A stretch of DNA of 64,000 nt from Pseudomonas sp. MF4836 (GTDB lineage: Bacteria > Pseudomonadota > Gammaproteobacteria > Pseudomonadales > Pseudomonadaceae), in assembly GCF_002018875.1 (NCBI RefSeq), contig NZ_MVOL01000005.1, positions 1 through 64,000 on the forward strand, given 5' to 3'. Made by a program: the position numbers and the translations under genes. Below are positions 42,613 through 63,610 of this stretch, piece after piece; within the stretch, counting starts at the first letter, position 1; each line of letters begins with the position of its first letter. The notes below the pieces were generated by a model. That model did not search any database. It saw only the letters and a list, made by a program, of their open reading frames with translations, and had not been told where the DNA came from.

Positions 42613-43659
42613 TCACTCACGCCGCTCAATGATATTCGGCAACTGCTCGGTCATGCCGTGCGCCGTCAAATACCGGGTCACTTCGTCGACCCAGGCCTCG
42701 TTCGAGGCGATACCGGCCCAGGCCTGGCTGCCGACTCTGTGGTAGGGGCGGTCGTCGAAGGTGTAGATCAAGCGCTGGTTGACGTGGCTCAGGTCGAGGT
42801 TGTTCTTTTCACTTTGACGCAGCAGGGCATTCAGGACTTTCTGTTCCTCTTCTTCATTGCGGCGGTAATGGGACAGTTTCGGCGAGCTGAGGACCAGGAA
42901 CTGCGGCGCCACCTGTTCATCCAGGGCCGCCTGCAAGCGGTAATGGCCATCCAGGATCAGGTAGGCATTCAGGCCGCTGACGTACCACAGCAGGATCGGC
43001 GGCAGGCTGCCCTCGCGCGCCTTTTTGCGCCACCACTTCAGGCGTCCTGTAAGGCGTCCGGAAAACCGGTCCACCGCGTGCAGGCCGACCACCGCCCCGC
43101 CGGCTTCCCCGAGTGCGACCCAACGTGGCGCGCCGGGCTCCTGGTTGCTCAGAAGGTTATCGCCCCGTATCGACCACTCAGGCAAATGGCTCAGGGCGTC
43201 CTGGCCGCCGACGAAATTCCAGTGCTGTTCCTGTGCCCACTGGCGCTGTATCAGCTTCAGCGGCTGATGCCACAAGCCGCGCACCAGCCAGTAGCCGGGG
43301 TACAGGAAGTCGGGCTGCTGGTGCCGCAGCTGGTCGATAAAAAACCGGCTCCAGGCCTTTAAGCGCAAGGCCGGCGCCAGTTGCGCGTGCTGTTCGATCG
43401 TGGGCGAATCAATGGCCTCGACCAGGGTCAGCGGCAGTTGTTCGAGCAGGGTGTTGCGGATCAGCCACACCCCGTAAAAGCAGCGCGACAGGGTGCCCCA
43501 AAGCAGGGTCTGATCCCCCAGCACCAGTTGCATGCGCAGGTTGTCGCCGCTGAGCAGACGCAACGGCGGCTTACTAGCGCACGGGCGTTTCACGTCCACG
43601 CCCAAACCGCTCCAGTTGCCTGCGAGGTCCTCGATATCACGCCAGAAAATCTGTTCCAC
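42613..43659 (-). CDS. ParB/sulfiredoxin-fold protein, paralogue 1
   Basis: About 348 residues. The core stretch KWWRKKAREGSLPPILLW then LILDGHYRLQAAL (about residues 212-250) has the GH-R signature of ParB/Srx domains, a fold that includes DNA-partition CTPases, nucleases and the free-serine kinase SbnI. The N-terminal ~200 residues are a family-specific region beginning with WRDIE and containing WLIRN, LKAWSRFF and YPGYW. A GTG at 43659 gives MEQIFWRDIE behind GAGGAG, matching the paralogue better than the GTG at 43665. It lies 30 bases downstream of its paralogue. Function unknown. Confidence 0.75.
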   Translation of the reverse strand: MEQIFWRDIEDLAGNWSGLGVDVKRPCASKPPLRLLSGDNLRMQLVLGDQTLLWGTLSRCFYGVWLIRNTLLEQLPLTLVEAIDSPTIEQHAQLAPALRLKAWSRFFIDQLRHQQPDFLYPGYWLVRGLWHQPLKLIQRQWAQEQHWNFVGGQDALSHLPEWSIRGDNLLSNQEPGAPRWVALGEAGGAVVGLHAVDRFSGRLTGRLKWWRKKAREGSLPPILLWYVSGLNAYLILDGHYRLQAALDEQVAPQFLVLSSPKLSHYRRNEEEEQKVLNALLRQSEKNNLDLSHVNQRLIYTFDDRPYHRVGSQAWAGIASNEAWVDEVTRYLTAHGMTEQLPNIIERRE

Positions 43660-43695
43660 CTTCACTCCTCAATCCCTGCCTGCCACCCGCGAGGC

Positions 43696-44730
43696 TCACG
43701 CCTTGCGCTGAATAATGTCCTGCAAATGCCCGGTTTCACCCTGGGCCTGCAAATGCCGGCTGACGTCATCGACCCAGGCCTGGTCCGAACCGATCCCGAC
43801 CCAGGTGTGGGTCTGCGGGGAATGCTCGGGGCGGTCGTCGAAGGCGTGGATCAGCACGTCATTCATGCTCGCCGGGTTGAAGTTGGGGTACTTGTCGATC
43901 TGCCGGCGCAAGGTTTCCAGCACCTGTTGCTGCCAATCGGGGTCGGGCTGCACCGGCTGGATATGGGTCGAGCTGAGGACGATAAACTGCGGCGGGCGGT
44001 TTTCCTCGATGGCGGCCTGCAAGCGGTAATGGCCATCGAGGACCACATAGGCACTGAGGCCACCAACGAACCACAACAGGATCGGCGGCAAGCTGCCCTC
44101 GCGCGCCTTCTTGCGCCACCACTTCAGGCGCCCGGCCGTGGGGTCGACGCGGCGCAGGCGTATCAGGTTGCTGTCGTGGGACCACCAGTTGATCCAGTGC
44201 ACCGGCTCCACGGCCAGGTCGTCGGCCAGCGCGCTGCCCCGCAGGCGCCAGCCCGGCAGGTGGCTGGAGGTGTCGTCGATGGAGGCAAAGGACCAGGCCG
44301 AAACGCCGTTGCGCTCGATGCCACGAATGTTGTCCGGGTCCGGCAGCAGGCCCCGGGCAATCCAGTAGCCGGGGTAGAAGAAGTCCGTTTGCAGGCTGTG
44401 CAGTTGGCTGACGAAATGGCGGCTCCAGGCCTTGAGCCGCGCGTCGGGGGCCAGCGCCTGATGCTGTTCGACCTCTGCCGAGGAGATGCTCGGCAACAGT
44501 TGCAGCGCCTCGGCCGCCTGGGCATTCCTGATCAGCCACACGCCGTCGCAATAACCGGCCATGGTCGCCCAGAACAGTGGCGTGGCGCCCAGCATCAGCT
44601 GCATCCGCCAGTTGTTGCCGGTCAGCAGGTGCAGCTCGGGCTTGCGCGCCTCGCCCTCGACCTGAACCCCGAGGCCCACCCAGCGGCCTTGCCGACTCTC
44701 GATATCCCGCCAGTAAAGCTGTGCCGTCAT
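43696..44730 (-). CDS. ParB/sulfiredoxin-fold protein, paralogue 2
   Basis: About 344 residues, clearly homologous over its whole length to the next gene downstream. The block from GRLKWWRKKAREGSLPPILLW through VVLDGHYRLQAAIEE is almost identical between the two, while the regions on either side have drifted. The start at 44730 (MTAQLYWRDIE) has AGGGA and AAGGA upstream; a longer frame from 44793 is unlikely. The two form a tandem duplication next to pvdL but show no PvdS box. A role as a small-molecule kinase (SbnI-like) or nucleic-acid protein is speculative. Confidence 0.75.
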   Translation of the reverse strand: MTAQLYWRDIESRQGRWVGLGVQVEGEARKPELHLLTGNNWRMQLMLGATPLFWATMAGYCDGVWLIRNAQAAEALQLLPSISSAEVEQHQALAPDARLKAWSRHFVSQLHSLQTDFFYPGYWIARGLLPDPDNIRGIERNGVSAWSFASIDDTSSHLPGWRLRGSALADDLAVEPVHWINWWSHDSNLIRLRRVDPTAGRLKWWRKKAREGSLPPILLWFVGGLSAYVVLDGHYRLQAAIEENRPPQFIVLSSTHIQPVQPDPDWQQQVLETLRRQIDKYPNFNPASMNDVLIHAFDDRPEHSPQTHTWVGIGSDQAWVDDVSRHLQAQGETGHLQDIIQRKA

Positions 44731-44909
44731 CGTCCCTGGTCCTTGACTCTTGATTCTTGAAAACCTGTCTGAAACAACAATGCCCGGCAGCAACGATGAG
44801 GGCGCTGGCGGGCATGGGGGCGGGACTATAGCAAGGATTGCCGCGCAAGATGGAGGCTGGGCTGACCTTGGATTCGCCTACGGGTGGGTTGGCGGATGGA
44901 GGGGACAGC

Positions 44910-44940
44910 GCAGCCTCGTGCCTCGGCAGCGGCTACAGGG
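44910..44940. repeat. Single REP-like sequence after pvdL
   Basis: CTCGGCAGCGGCTACAGGG shares the core of the REPs at 34838 and 42460. It lies directly beyond the pvdL stop codon within a 218-base gap. That gap otherwise contains the presumed promoter of ParB-like paralogue 2 (a TATAGT on the minus strand near 44825 is a weak -10 candidate). Confidence 0.6.
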
Positions 44941-44948
44941 TCAGTGGG

Positions 44949-57971
<13,023 letters not shown>

Positions 57972-58127
57972 GGGGTTTCCTGCCAGGATTATGCTTGCAA
58001 TTGGTGTCGATCCGGGAGCTGCCTAGCGCCTAACAACCCTTTTATAAACAAAGGGTTATGCCGATATACAGAAGGTTTTAAGCGCTGCACGACAAGGCTC
58101 TTGGCCCGTGACCTTTCTCCAATGAGA

Positions 58128-58151
58128 ACGGATGACGTCTTGAAATAATTA
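58128..58151 (-). promoter_or_regulatory. Near-consensus PvdS box upstream of pvdL
   Basis: The minus strand reads TAATT-N16-CGT, one mismatch from TAAAT-N16-CGT, about 157 bases upstream of the pvdL ATG. No perfect box lies closer. Part of a Fur-like AATGAGAAC stretch overlaps it on the plus strand (58121-58129). Confidence 0.5.
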
Positions 58152-58245
58152 GTCGCCATCCTGCGCTCTCAAGGCTCGGCGCCGGGGTCAGACGTGCAGC
58201 AGTTCTCAATCTGCACCTCAGGGGAGCATTAATTCTCTTTCTCAA

Positions 58246-58274
58246 TTGACAATCATTATCATTCAGCCTAGTTT
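58246..58274 (+). promoter_or_regulatory. Fur-controlled promoter of pvdS
   Basis: TTGACA (58246-58251), 17 bases and TAGTTT (58269-58274) form a sigma70 promoter. A strong Fur box, GACAATCATTATCATTC (58248-58264), overlaps the spacer, so Fur-Fe(II) would block RNA polymerase. The leader to the pvdS ATG is about 65 nt. Confidence 0.85.
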
Positions 58275-58345
58275 GTCGCTCGATGTGTAGGACGAGTCCC
58301 AATCTTCTGTCGTCCCACTTACCTCCCTGCAACAAGGTGATTTCC

Positions 58346-58894
58346 ATGACGGAACAAGTATCCACAAGCAAGTGTGATTCACCGCTTCTCCAGGCGTTTG
58401 TCGATAACCGCCTGATTCTGGTCAAGATTGCCGCGCGCATCACGGGCTGCCGCTCGCGCGCCGAAGACGTGGTGCAGGATGCGTTCTTCCGATTGCAGTC
58501 GGCACCGCAGATCACTTCATCGTTCAAGGCCCAGCTCAGCTATCTGTTCCAGATCGTGCGCAACCTGGCGATCGACCATTACCGCAAGCAGGCGCTGGAG
58601 CAGAAGTACTCAGGCACTGAAGAGGAAGGTTTGAATGTGGTCATTCATGGCGCGTCCCCGGAAACCTCGCACATCAATTTTTCGACCCTGGAACACATCG
58701 CCGACGCCTTGACCGAGCTGCCGAGTCGCACCCGCTATGCGTTCGAGATGTACCGCCTGCACGGCGTGCCGCAAAAGGACATCGCCAAGGAGCTCGGCGT
58801 CTCGCCGACCCTGGTCAACTTCATGATTCGCGATGCCCTGGTGCACTGCCGCAAGGTCTCGGGCAACCGCGCCGATACCTACGCCCGCCGTTGA
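58346..58894 (+). CDS. pvdS: Iron-starvation ECF sigma factor PvdS
   Basis: A 182-residue ECF sigma factor that directs transcription of pyoverdine genes. Region 2 (LQAFVDNRLILVKIAARITGCRSRAEDVVQDAFFRLQ, then LSYLFQIVRNLAIDHYRKQ) and region 4 (LPSRTRYAFEMYRLHGVPQKDIAKELGVSPTLVNFMIRDALVHCRK) are intact. The ATG at 58346 has AAGGTGA upstream. It is divergent from pvdL, with a Fur box in its promoter. Its activity is normally held by the anti-sigma FpvR, not encoded here. Confidence 0.95.
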   Translation: MTEQVSTSKCDSPLLQAFVDNRLILVKIAARITGCRSRAEDVVQDAFFRLQSAPQITSSFKAQLSYLFQIVRNLAIDHYRKQALEQKYSGTEEEGLNVVIHGASPETSHINFSTLEHIADALTELPSRTRYAFEMYRLHGVPQKDIAKELGVSPTLVNFMIRDALVHCRKVSGNRADTYARR

Positions 58895-58990
58895 GCCCCG
58901 CCTCTTCCTGAGGTCAGCAACTCGCTTGCAGCCGACCAGGGCCCGGAGCAGAAAACTGCACCGCCCTCGCCGGCAAGCCCGCTCCCGGGA

Positions 58991-60004
58991 TTACAGCAGG
59001 GAGCAATGATCGAAAAAGCGTTCACGCCCCAACATCATCAAGGCCGCGCGCTTGTGGGGAAAATCGAACTCCTTCTCGCAGTGAAAACACTGGTTGTGCA
59101 TGTAGCCGATCATCTTCGCGTTATCGGCGCGCGGCTCGGCAACCACCGTCTGGGTGCGCGGGTCGTCGAGAAACAGGTAATGCACCAACGCCGATAACCA
59201 GCTCGCCACCTTGTGCGGGCCGCGCTGATCCTCTTCTCCCACCAGCATGTGAATGCCGCGATCGTAATTGTCGGCGTCATAGAACGGCGCAATCCGGTCT
59301 TCCTTGGCCCAGTAGGCTTCGAAGTAGGCGAACGGCTGGTCGTCGAAACAGCCGATCAGGGTCAGGGTGTGGGGGTCGGCCTGGAGCTTGTCGAGGTATT
59401 CGCGGTGCTGCTCGAGGCTGCCGCCTTCCTGCCAGAAACTCAGGACCCGCGGGTTGTTCTGCCAGCGGTTGAAGCGCGCCAGGTCGCTCTCGATCTCCAG
59501 GGTGCGCAACGACACCCAGGCCCCCAACCGCGCATCGAAGCGTCGATAGACTTCACCCCGGGGCTTGACCGGACGTCGAGGGTGGCGCTTGCCGTCGCTG
59601 ATGATCATCTGCTGTGGATAACTGCCCGTCAGCGACTCGCCCAGCCAGGGCTGCGGCAACTGCCAGAACAGGGTGCGCTGGCACAGGTACTGCTCGGCGT
59701 GCTCGCCGGCTATCAGCAGCCCGCTGCGCAACGCCTCATCAGGACGCTCGGGCAGGTGCCAGGTCAGGCTCTGGCAGCTCGGGTCGCGGGCGAACAACCA
59801 GTAGCAGGCGGCCCAGATCGCCTGGCCCAACGGCCGCTGGTGCAGTTGCAGCAGGTGGACCTGGGTCTGTTCCTCACGGTCGAGGCGCAGTTGGATCAGC
59901 AACTGCCCTTCCAGTATCAGGCTCAGGCAGGTGGCGGTTTCATCGGCGGCAAGGCGCTGCCCCTGGGGCAACGCCAGGGCGCTCAGATCGTTCAGGTTGG
60001 ACAT
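58991..60004 (-). CDS. pvdY: GNAT acetyltransferase of siderophore type (IucB/PvdY-like)
   Basis: A 337-residue protein with an N-terminal helper domain and a C-terminal GNAT domain (about 160-330: FDARLGAWVSLRTLEIESDLARFNRWQNNPRVLSFWQEGG, then YDRGIHMLVGEEDQRGPHK, the acetyl-CoA loop, and AEPRADNAKMIGYMHNQCF). IucB-type enzymes acetylate N-hydroxylated lysine or ornithine; PvdYII makes acetyl-hydroxyornithine for some pyoverdines. A perfect PvdS box 41-64 bases upstream ties it to pyoverdine. It implies that this strain's pyoverdine contains acetyl-hydroxyornithine. The symbol rests on context. Confidence 0.8.
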   Translation of the reverse strand: MSNLNDLSALALPQGQRLAADETATCLSLILEGQLLIQLRLDREEQTQVHLLQLHQRPLGQAIWAACYWLFARDPSCQSLTWHLPERPDEALRSGLLIAGEHAEQYLCQRTLFWQLPQPWLGESLTGSYPQQMIISDGKRHPRRPVKPRGEVYRRFDARLGAWVSLRTLEIESDLARFNRWQNNPRVLSFWQEGGSLEQHREYLDKLQADPHTLTLIGCFDDQPFAYFEAYWAKEDRIAPFYDADNYDRGIHMLVGEEDQRGPHKVASWLSALVHYLFLDDPRTQTVVAEPRADNAKMIGYMHNQCFHCEKEFDFPHKRAALMMLGRERFFDHCSLL

Positions 60005-60044
60005 GGGTCGGGCTCACGATAATCGTCGACAGTTCAAGCAAGTG

Positions 60045-60068
60045 ACGTGATCGGAGAGCAAAAATTTA
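60045..60068 (-). promoter_or_regulatory. PvdS-dependent promoter (iron-starvation box) of pvdY
   Basis: The minus strand reads C-TAAAT, exactly 16 bases, then CGT, a perfect PvdS box lying in the 98-base gap between the solute-binding protein gene and pvdY. It gives pvdY its own iron-starvation promoter. Confidence 0.88.
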
Positions 60069-60102
60069 GCCTTCAACGCCAGGCGTCGGCCATCTGGCGC
60101 AA

Positions 60103-60897
60103 TCAGCGACGGGCCACCGGACTCACCACGATGCGGTAGGGGTCGAAGATCTTCAGCATCTGCCCGTTGTCGCGCAGGTCCTGGAGCAACTGGCCGAAGG
60201 CTTCGCCGCTGATCGGCGCTTTGGAACGGATCAGCGCGTAGTGGTGATACACCTGATCGATGCGCTCGGAGACCAGCAGTTGCGGGGCGTCATCGGCGTT
60301 ATGCAGCAGGAAGTCGCTGAGGTAGGAACGGGTCACCAGGGCAATGTCCGAACGCCCGCGCAGCACCATCAGCAAATTGCTGTCGTGGGAGTACGTCAGC
60401 GTGGCGTTGAAGGTCTGCGCCAGGTACTTGGGGTCGGCGTTGAAGTGGGCAAAGGCATAGTGGTAGCCGCTGAACAGCGCCAGGCGCTTGCCGGAAAGGT
60501 CGTTGAAGTATTCCTGGCCCCGCTGCGGCGTGCGCTGGGCGACGAAAATCTCTGCGTCCTCCAGGCCCATGTCGACGCTGGTGTGGGCGATGTCCTGCCA
60601 ACCCCAGGCGGGGTTTTCAAAAATCGCCATGTCCACGCGGCCCTGCTCGAAATCACGAAAGCGCCGGGGGATGGACGTGGGAACCAGAACGAACTGGTAG
60701 TCGCTTTGCAGTTGGTTCAAGGCTTCCACCAATTGCGGCAGGAGCCCGGTGTCGGCGCCCTGTTCGGGGCGTACGGTGTACGGCGGAAAATGCGCCGCCG
60801 CGACCCGTACCAACTGCGCCGCGGTTGCCGGCCCCATCCATAGCGCAACCAACGCCAATAACGCGATGTGCGTGGCCGTACGCATGGACAAGGACAT
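60103..60897 (-). CDS. Periplasmic solute-binding protein, family 3 (amino-acid type), orphan
   Basis: A ~264-residue secreted protein. The signal peptide ends near MGPATAAQLV (about residue 26); then VRVAAAHFPPYTVRPEQGADTGLLPQLVEALNQ, the usual start of a family-3 binding domain, a middle lobe with GRVDMAIFENPAWGW, and ALFSGYHYAFAHF. The start at 60897 is chosen to give a full signal peptide. No permease or ATPase gene adjoins it. Similar orphan proteins in Pseudomonas act as sensors or polar amino-acid binders. It lies upstream of pvdY but shows no PvdS box of its own. Confidence 0.78.
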   Translation of the reverse strand: MSLSMRTATHIALLALVALWMGPATAAQLVRVAAAHFPPYTVRPEQGADTGLLPQLVEALNQLQSDYQFVLVPTSIPRRFRDFEQGRVDMAIFENPAWGWQDIAHTSVDMGLEDAEIFVAQRTPQRGQEYFNDLSGKRLALFSGYHYAFAHFNADPKYLAQTFNATLTYSHDSNLLMVLRGRSDIALVTRSYLSDFLLHNADDAPQLLVSERIDQVYHHYALIRSKAPISGEAFGQLLQDLRDNGQMLKIFDPYRIVVSPVARR

Positions 60898-60994
60898 CAA
60901 GGCAACACACCTCAAAAAAGACCGGGGGAATGCAAGTAAGCTAGGCGGTTTCAAGCACTTCGACAACTTTTGCAACAAACAATGATGGCTTGGG

Positions 60995-61618
60995 CTACCG
61001 GTCCTTGAGCACCAGGGTCAACGCTTCCTCGGCCAGTTGCTCCAGGGTCATGCTGCCATCGGCGCGAAACCAGGTGGTGGTCCAGGACAAGGCACCGGTC
61101 AGAAAGCGCCGGGTGATAAACACATCGCCCTTGATATACCCCGCTTCCCGGGCCTCGCCCAGCACCTGCAACCAGATCTGCTCATAGATATCGCGCAGCG
61201 CCAGCACTTGCGCCTGGCCCTCGGCGGACAGCGAGCGCCACTCGTACACCAGTACCGCCATGGCTTCGCCGCTGCCGCCCATGATCGACTGCAATTCACA
61301 GCGAATCAGCGCCAGCACCCGCTCGCGCACGCTGCCGGCCGCGGCCAGTTCGACCCGCATCAACGCGGTGTTGTAGTGGATGGTTTCTTCCATCACCGCG
61401 CGCAGGATGTCGTCCTTGCTTTTGAAGTGATGAAAAATGCTGCCCGATTGAATGCCCACGGCGCTGGCCAGGTCACGCACCGTGGTGCGCTCATAGCCTT
61501 TATTGCGAAACAGATGGGCGGCGGTTTGCAGCAGCTTGCCCCGGGCGCTGTCGGGGTCGGTCAGTTGCCCGTTGGCGACCAGCTCGCGTATGGCCTGCAA
61601 GGCTTTTTGCTCGTCCAC
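60995..61618 (-). CDS. atuR: TetR-family repressor AtuR
   Basis: A ~207-residue TetR protein: helix-turn-helix KLLQTAAHLFRNKGYERTTVRDLASAVGIQSGSIFHHFKSKDDIL (about residues 25-70) and a C-terminal ligand domain (TTTWFRADGSMTLEQLAEEAL). GTG at 61618 behind AGGAGA is my start choice; a TTG at 61642 is the alternative. Divergent from atuA, it matches the repressor of the acyclic terpene utilisation genes in P. aeruginosa, which is released by terpenoid CoA esters. Confidence 0.85.
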   Translation of the reverse strand: MDEQKALQAIRELVANGQLTDPDSARGKLLQTAAHLFRNKGYERTTVRDLASAVGIQSGSIFHHFKSKDDILRAVMEETIHYNTALMRVELAAAGSVRERVLALIRCELQSIMGGSGEAMAVLVYEWRSLSAEGQAQVLALRDIYEQIWLQVLGEAREAGYIKGDVFITRRFLTGALSWTTTWFRADGSMTLEQLAEEALTLVLKDR

Positions 61619-61707
61619 GGGTTCTCTCCTACATTCAGCCAATCAGAAATACGCTGCCGCCCCTGAAAACAGGCGGGTTGCGCGCGCAATTTAAGCCTCC
61701 GGGGGCG

Positions 61708-61768
61708 ACCAAGCAAGCGCTCGGGTCGAAGATACCTTGTGCATTTACAAACCAAGCGCTTGCTTGGT
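61708..61768. promoter_or_regulatory. Two AtuR operators between atuR and atuA
   Basis: ACCAAGCGCTTGCTTGGT (61751-61768) is an 18-bp dyad with 7-bp perfect arms, and ACCAAGCAAGCGCTCGGG (61708-61725) is a second, less perfect copy 43 bp away. Two such inverted repeats between atuR and atuA agree with what is known of AtuR in P. aeruginosa. Confidence 0.75.
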
Positions 61769-61804
61769 AGTCTCCTCGCAGTTCTTTTACCCGAGAGCCC
61801 TGCC

Positions 61805-63595
61805 ATGACCAAGACCGTACGCATCGGCTGCGCCAGCGCCTTCTGGGGCGACACCTCAAGTGCCGCCGCGCAACTGGTGGAGGGCGGACACCTGGATTAC
61901 CTGGTGTTCGACTACCTGGCCGAAATCACCCTGTCGATCATGGCCGGTGCCCGCATGAAGGATCCGACGGCCGGCTTCGCCACCGATTTTGTCGACGTCC
62001 TCAGCCCGCTGCTGGCGACCATTGCCCAGCAGCGGATCCGGGTCATCAGCAACGCTGGCGGGGTCAACCCCCAGGCCTGCGCCGCTGCTCTGCAAGCCGC
62101 CTGCGACAAAGCCGGGGTCGAGCTGAAGATCGCCGTGCTGCTGGGCGACGACCTGCAACCTCAATTCAAGCAACTGCGCGATGCCGGCCTCCACGAGATG
62201 TTCAGCGGTGCGCCCCTGCCGGCAACGTGCGTCTCGACCAATGCCTACCTGGGCGCCCCGGGGATTGTCGAAGCACTGCGCCTGGGCGCCGACATCGTGA
62301 TTACCGGGCGGGTGGTCGACAGCGCGGTGGTCAGTGCGGCGCTGGTGCATGAGTTCGACTGGTCGTGGCAGGACTACGACAAACTGGCCCAGGCCGCCCT
62401 GGCCGGGCACATCATCGAATGCGGCGCGCAATGCACCGGCGGCAACTTCACCGACTGGCGCGAGGTGCCGGACTACGAACACATCGGTTTTCCTATCGTC
62501 GAAGTCGCGGCCGACGGCCAGTTCGTGGTGAGCAAGGTCGAACACAGCGGCGGCCTGATCAGTCCTCTGAGCGTCGGCGAACAGTTGCTCTACGAGATCG
62601 GCGACCCGCGTGCCTACCTGCTGCCGGATGTGGTCTGCGACTTCAGCCAGGTCCGGCTGCGGCAACAGGGCAAGCAGGCGGTCAGCGTGCACGGCGCCAA
62701 GGGCCTGCCGCCCACGGCCCAGTACAAGGTCAGCGCCACCTACCTCGACGGGTTTCGCTGCACCGCCAGTTGCCTGATGGCCGGCATCGACGCCGTCGCC
62801 AAGGCGCGCAGGGTCAGCCAGGCGATCATCGACAAGACCAGCGAGATGTTCAGCCAGCGCGGCTGGGCGCCCTACAGCGAAGTGAACATCGAACTGCTGG
62901 GCAGCGAAGCCACCTATGGTCCCCATGGCCAGCGCCAGGACAGCCGTGAAGTGGTGATCAAACTGGCGGTGCGCCATCCGAGCAAGCAGGCCCTGGTCCT
63001 GTTTTCCCGGGAGATCGCCCAGGCCGCCACCGGCATGGCGCCGGGCCTGACCGGGATCGTCGGCGGCCGGCCGACGGTGTATCCGCTGATCCGCCTGTTC
63101 TCCTTCCTGATCGATAAACAGGCCTGCCCGTTAAGCATCGACTTCGCCGGCCAGCAGCATCCCTGCGCCCTGCCCGCCGTCGACGCCCTCGACCCGGCGG
63201 CCCTGCCCGCCCCGCACCCGGTGCCCAGGCCCGAAGGGCGCGCCGACGCCAGCGTGGCCTTGATCAAACTGGCAGTGGCGCGTTCCGGCGACAAAGGCAA
63301 CCACAGCAATATCGGGGTCATGGCTCGCAGCGCCGAGTACCTGCCGTGGATTGCCGAAGCCCTGACCCCGGAAGTGCTGGTGGACTGGATGAGCCACGTG
63401 CTCGATCCGCTGCATGGCCGGGTCGAACGCTGGTACTTGCCGGGCAGCCACAGCCTCAACTTCCTGCTGGAAAACGCCCTCGGCGGCGGTGGCGTGGCCA
63501 GCCTGCGGATCGACCCGCAAGGCAAGGCCTTCGCCCAGCAGTTGCTGGAAATCCAGATCCCGGTGCCCCAGGGCATCGCTGACGCCGTCAATTGA
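61805..63595 (+). CDS. atuA: Acyclic terpene utilisation protein AtuA (DUF1446 family)
   Basis: A 596-residue cytosolic protein needed for growth on citronellol/geraniol in P. aeruginosa; its reaction is still unclear. It begins [38 protein letters not shown], with [16 protein letters not shown] near 85 and [11 protein letters not shown] near 165. A C-terminal AtuA/DUF4387-like part contains [13 protein letters not shown] near 495. The start at 61805 follows GAGAG and lies downstream of both operators. First gene of the atu operon. Confidence 0.9.
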   Translation: MTKTVRIGCASAFWGDTSSAAAQLVEGGHLDYLVFDYLAEITLSIMAGARMKDPTAGFATDFVDVLSPLLATIAQQRIRVISNAGGVNPQACAAALQAACDKAGVELKIAVLLGDDLQPQFKQLRDAGLHEMFSGAPLPATCVSTNAYLGAPGIVEALRLGADIVITGRVVDSAVVSAALVHEFDWSWQDYDKLAQAALAGHIIECGAQCTGGNFTDWREVPDYEHIGFPIVEVAADGQFVVSKVEHSGGLISPLSVGEQLLYEIGDPRAYLLPDVVCDFSQVRLRQQGKQAVSVHGAKGLPPTAQYKVSATYLDGFRCTASCLMAGIDAVAKARRVSQAIIDKTSEMFSQRGWAPYSEVNIELLGSEATYGPHGQRQDSREVVIKLAVRHPSKQALVLFSREIAQAATGMAPGLTGIVGGRPTVYPLIRLFSFLIDKQACPLSIDFAGQQHPCALPAVDALDPAALPAPHPVPRPEGRADASVALIKLAVARSGDKGNHSNIGVMARSAEYLPWIAEALTPEVLVDWMSHVLDPLHGRVERWYLPGSHSLNFLLENALGGGGVASLRIDPQGKAFAQQLLEIQIPVPQGIADAVN

Positions 63596-63610
63596 CGCAA
63601 AGGAGCCGCC

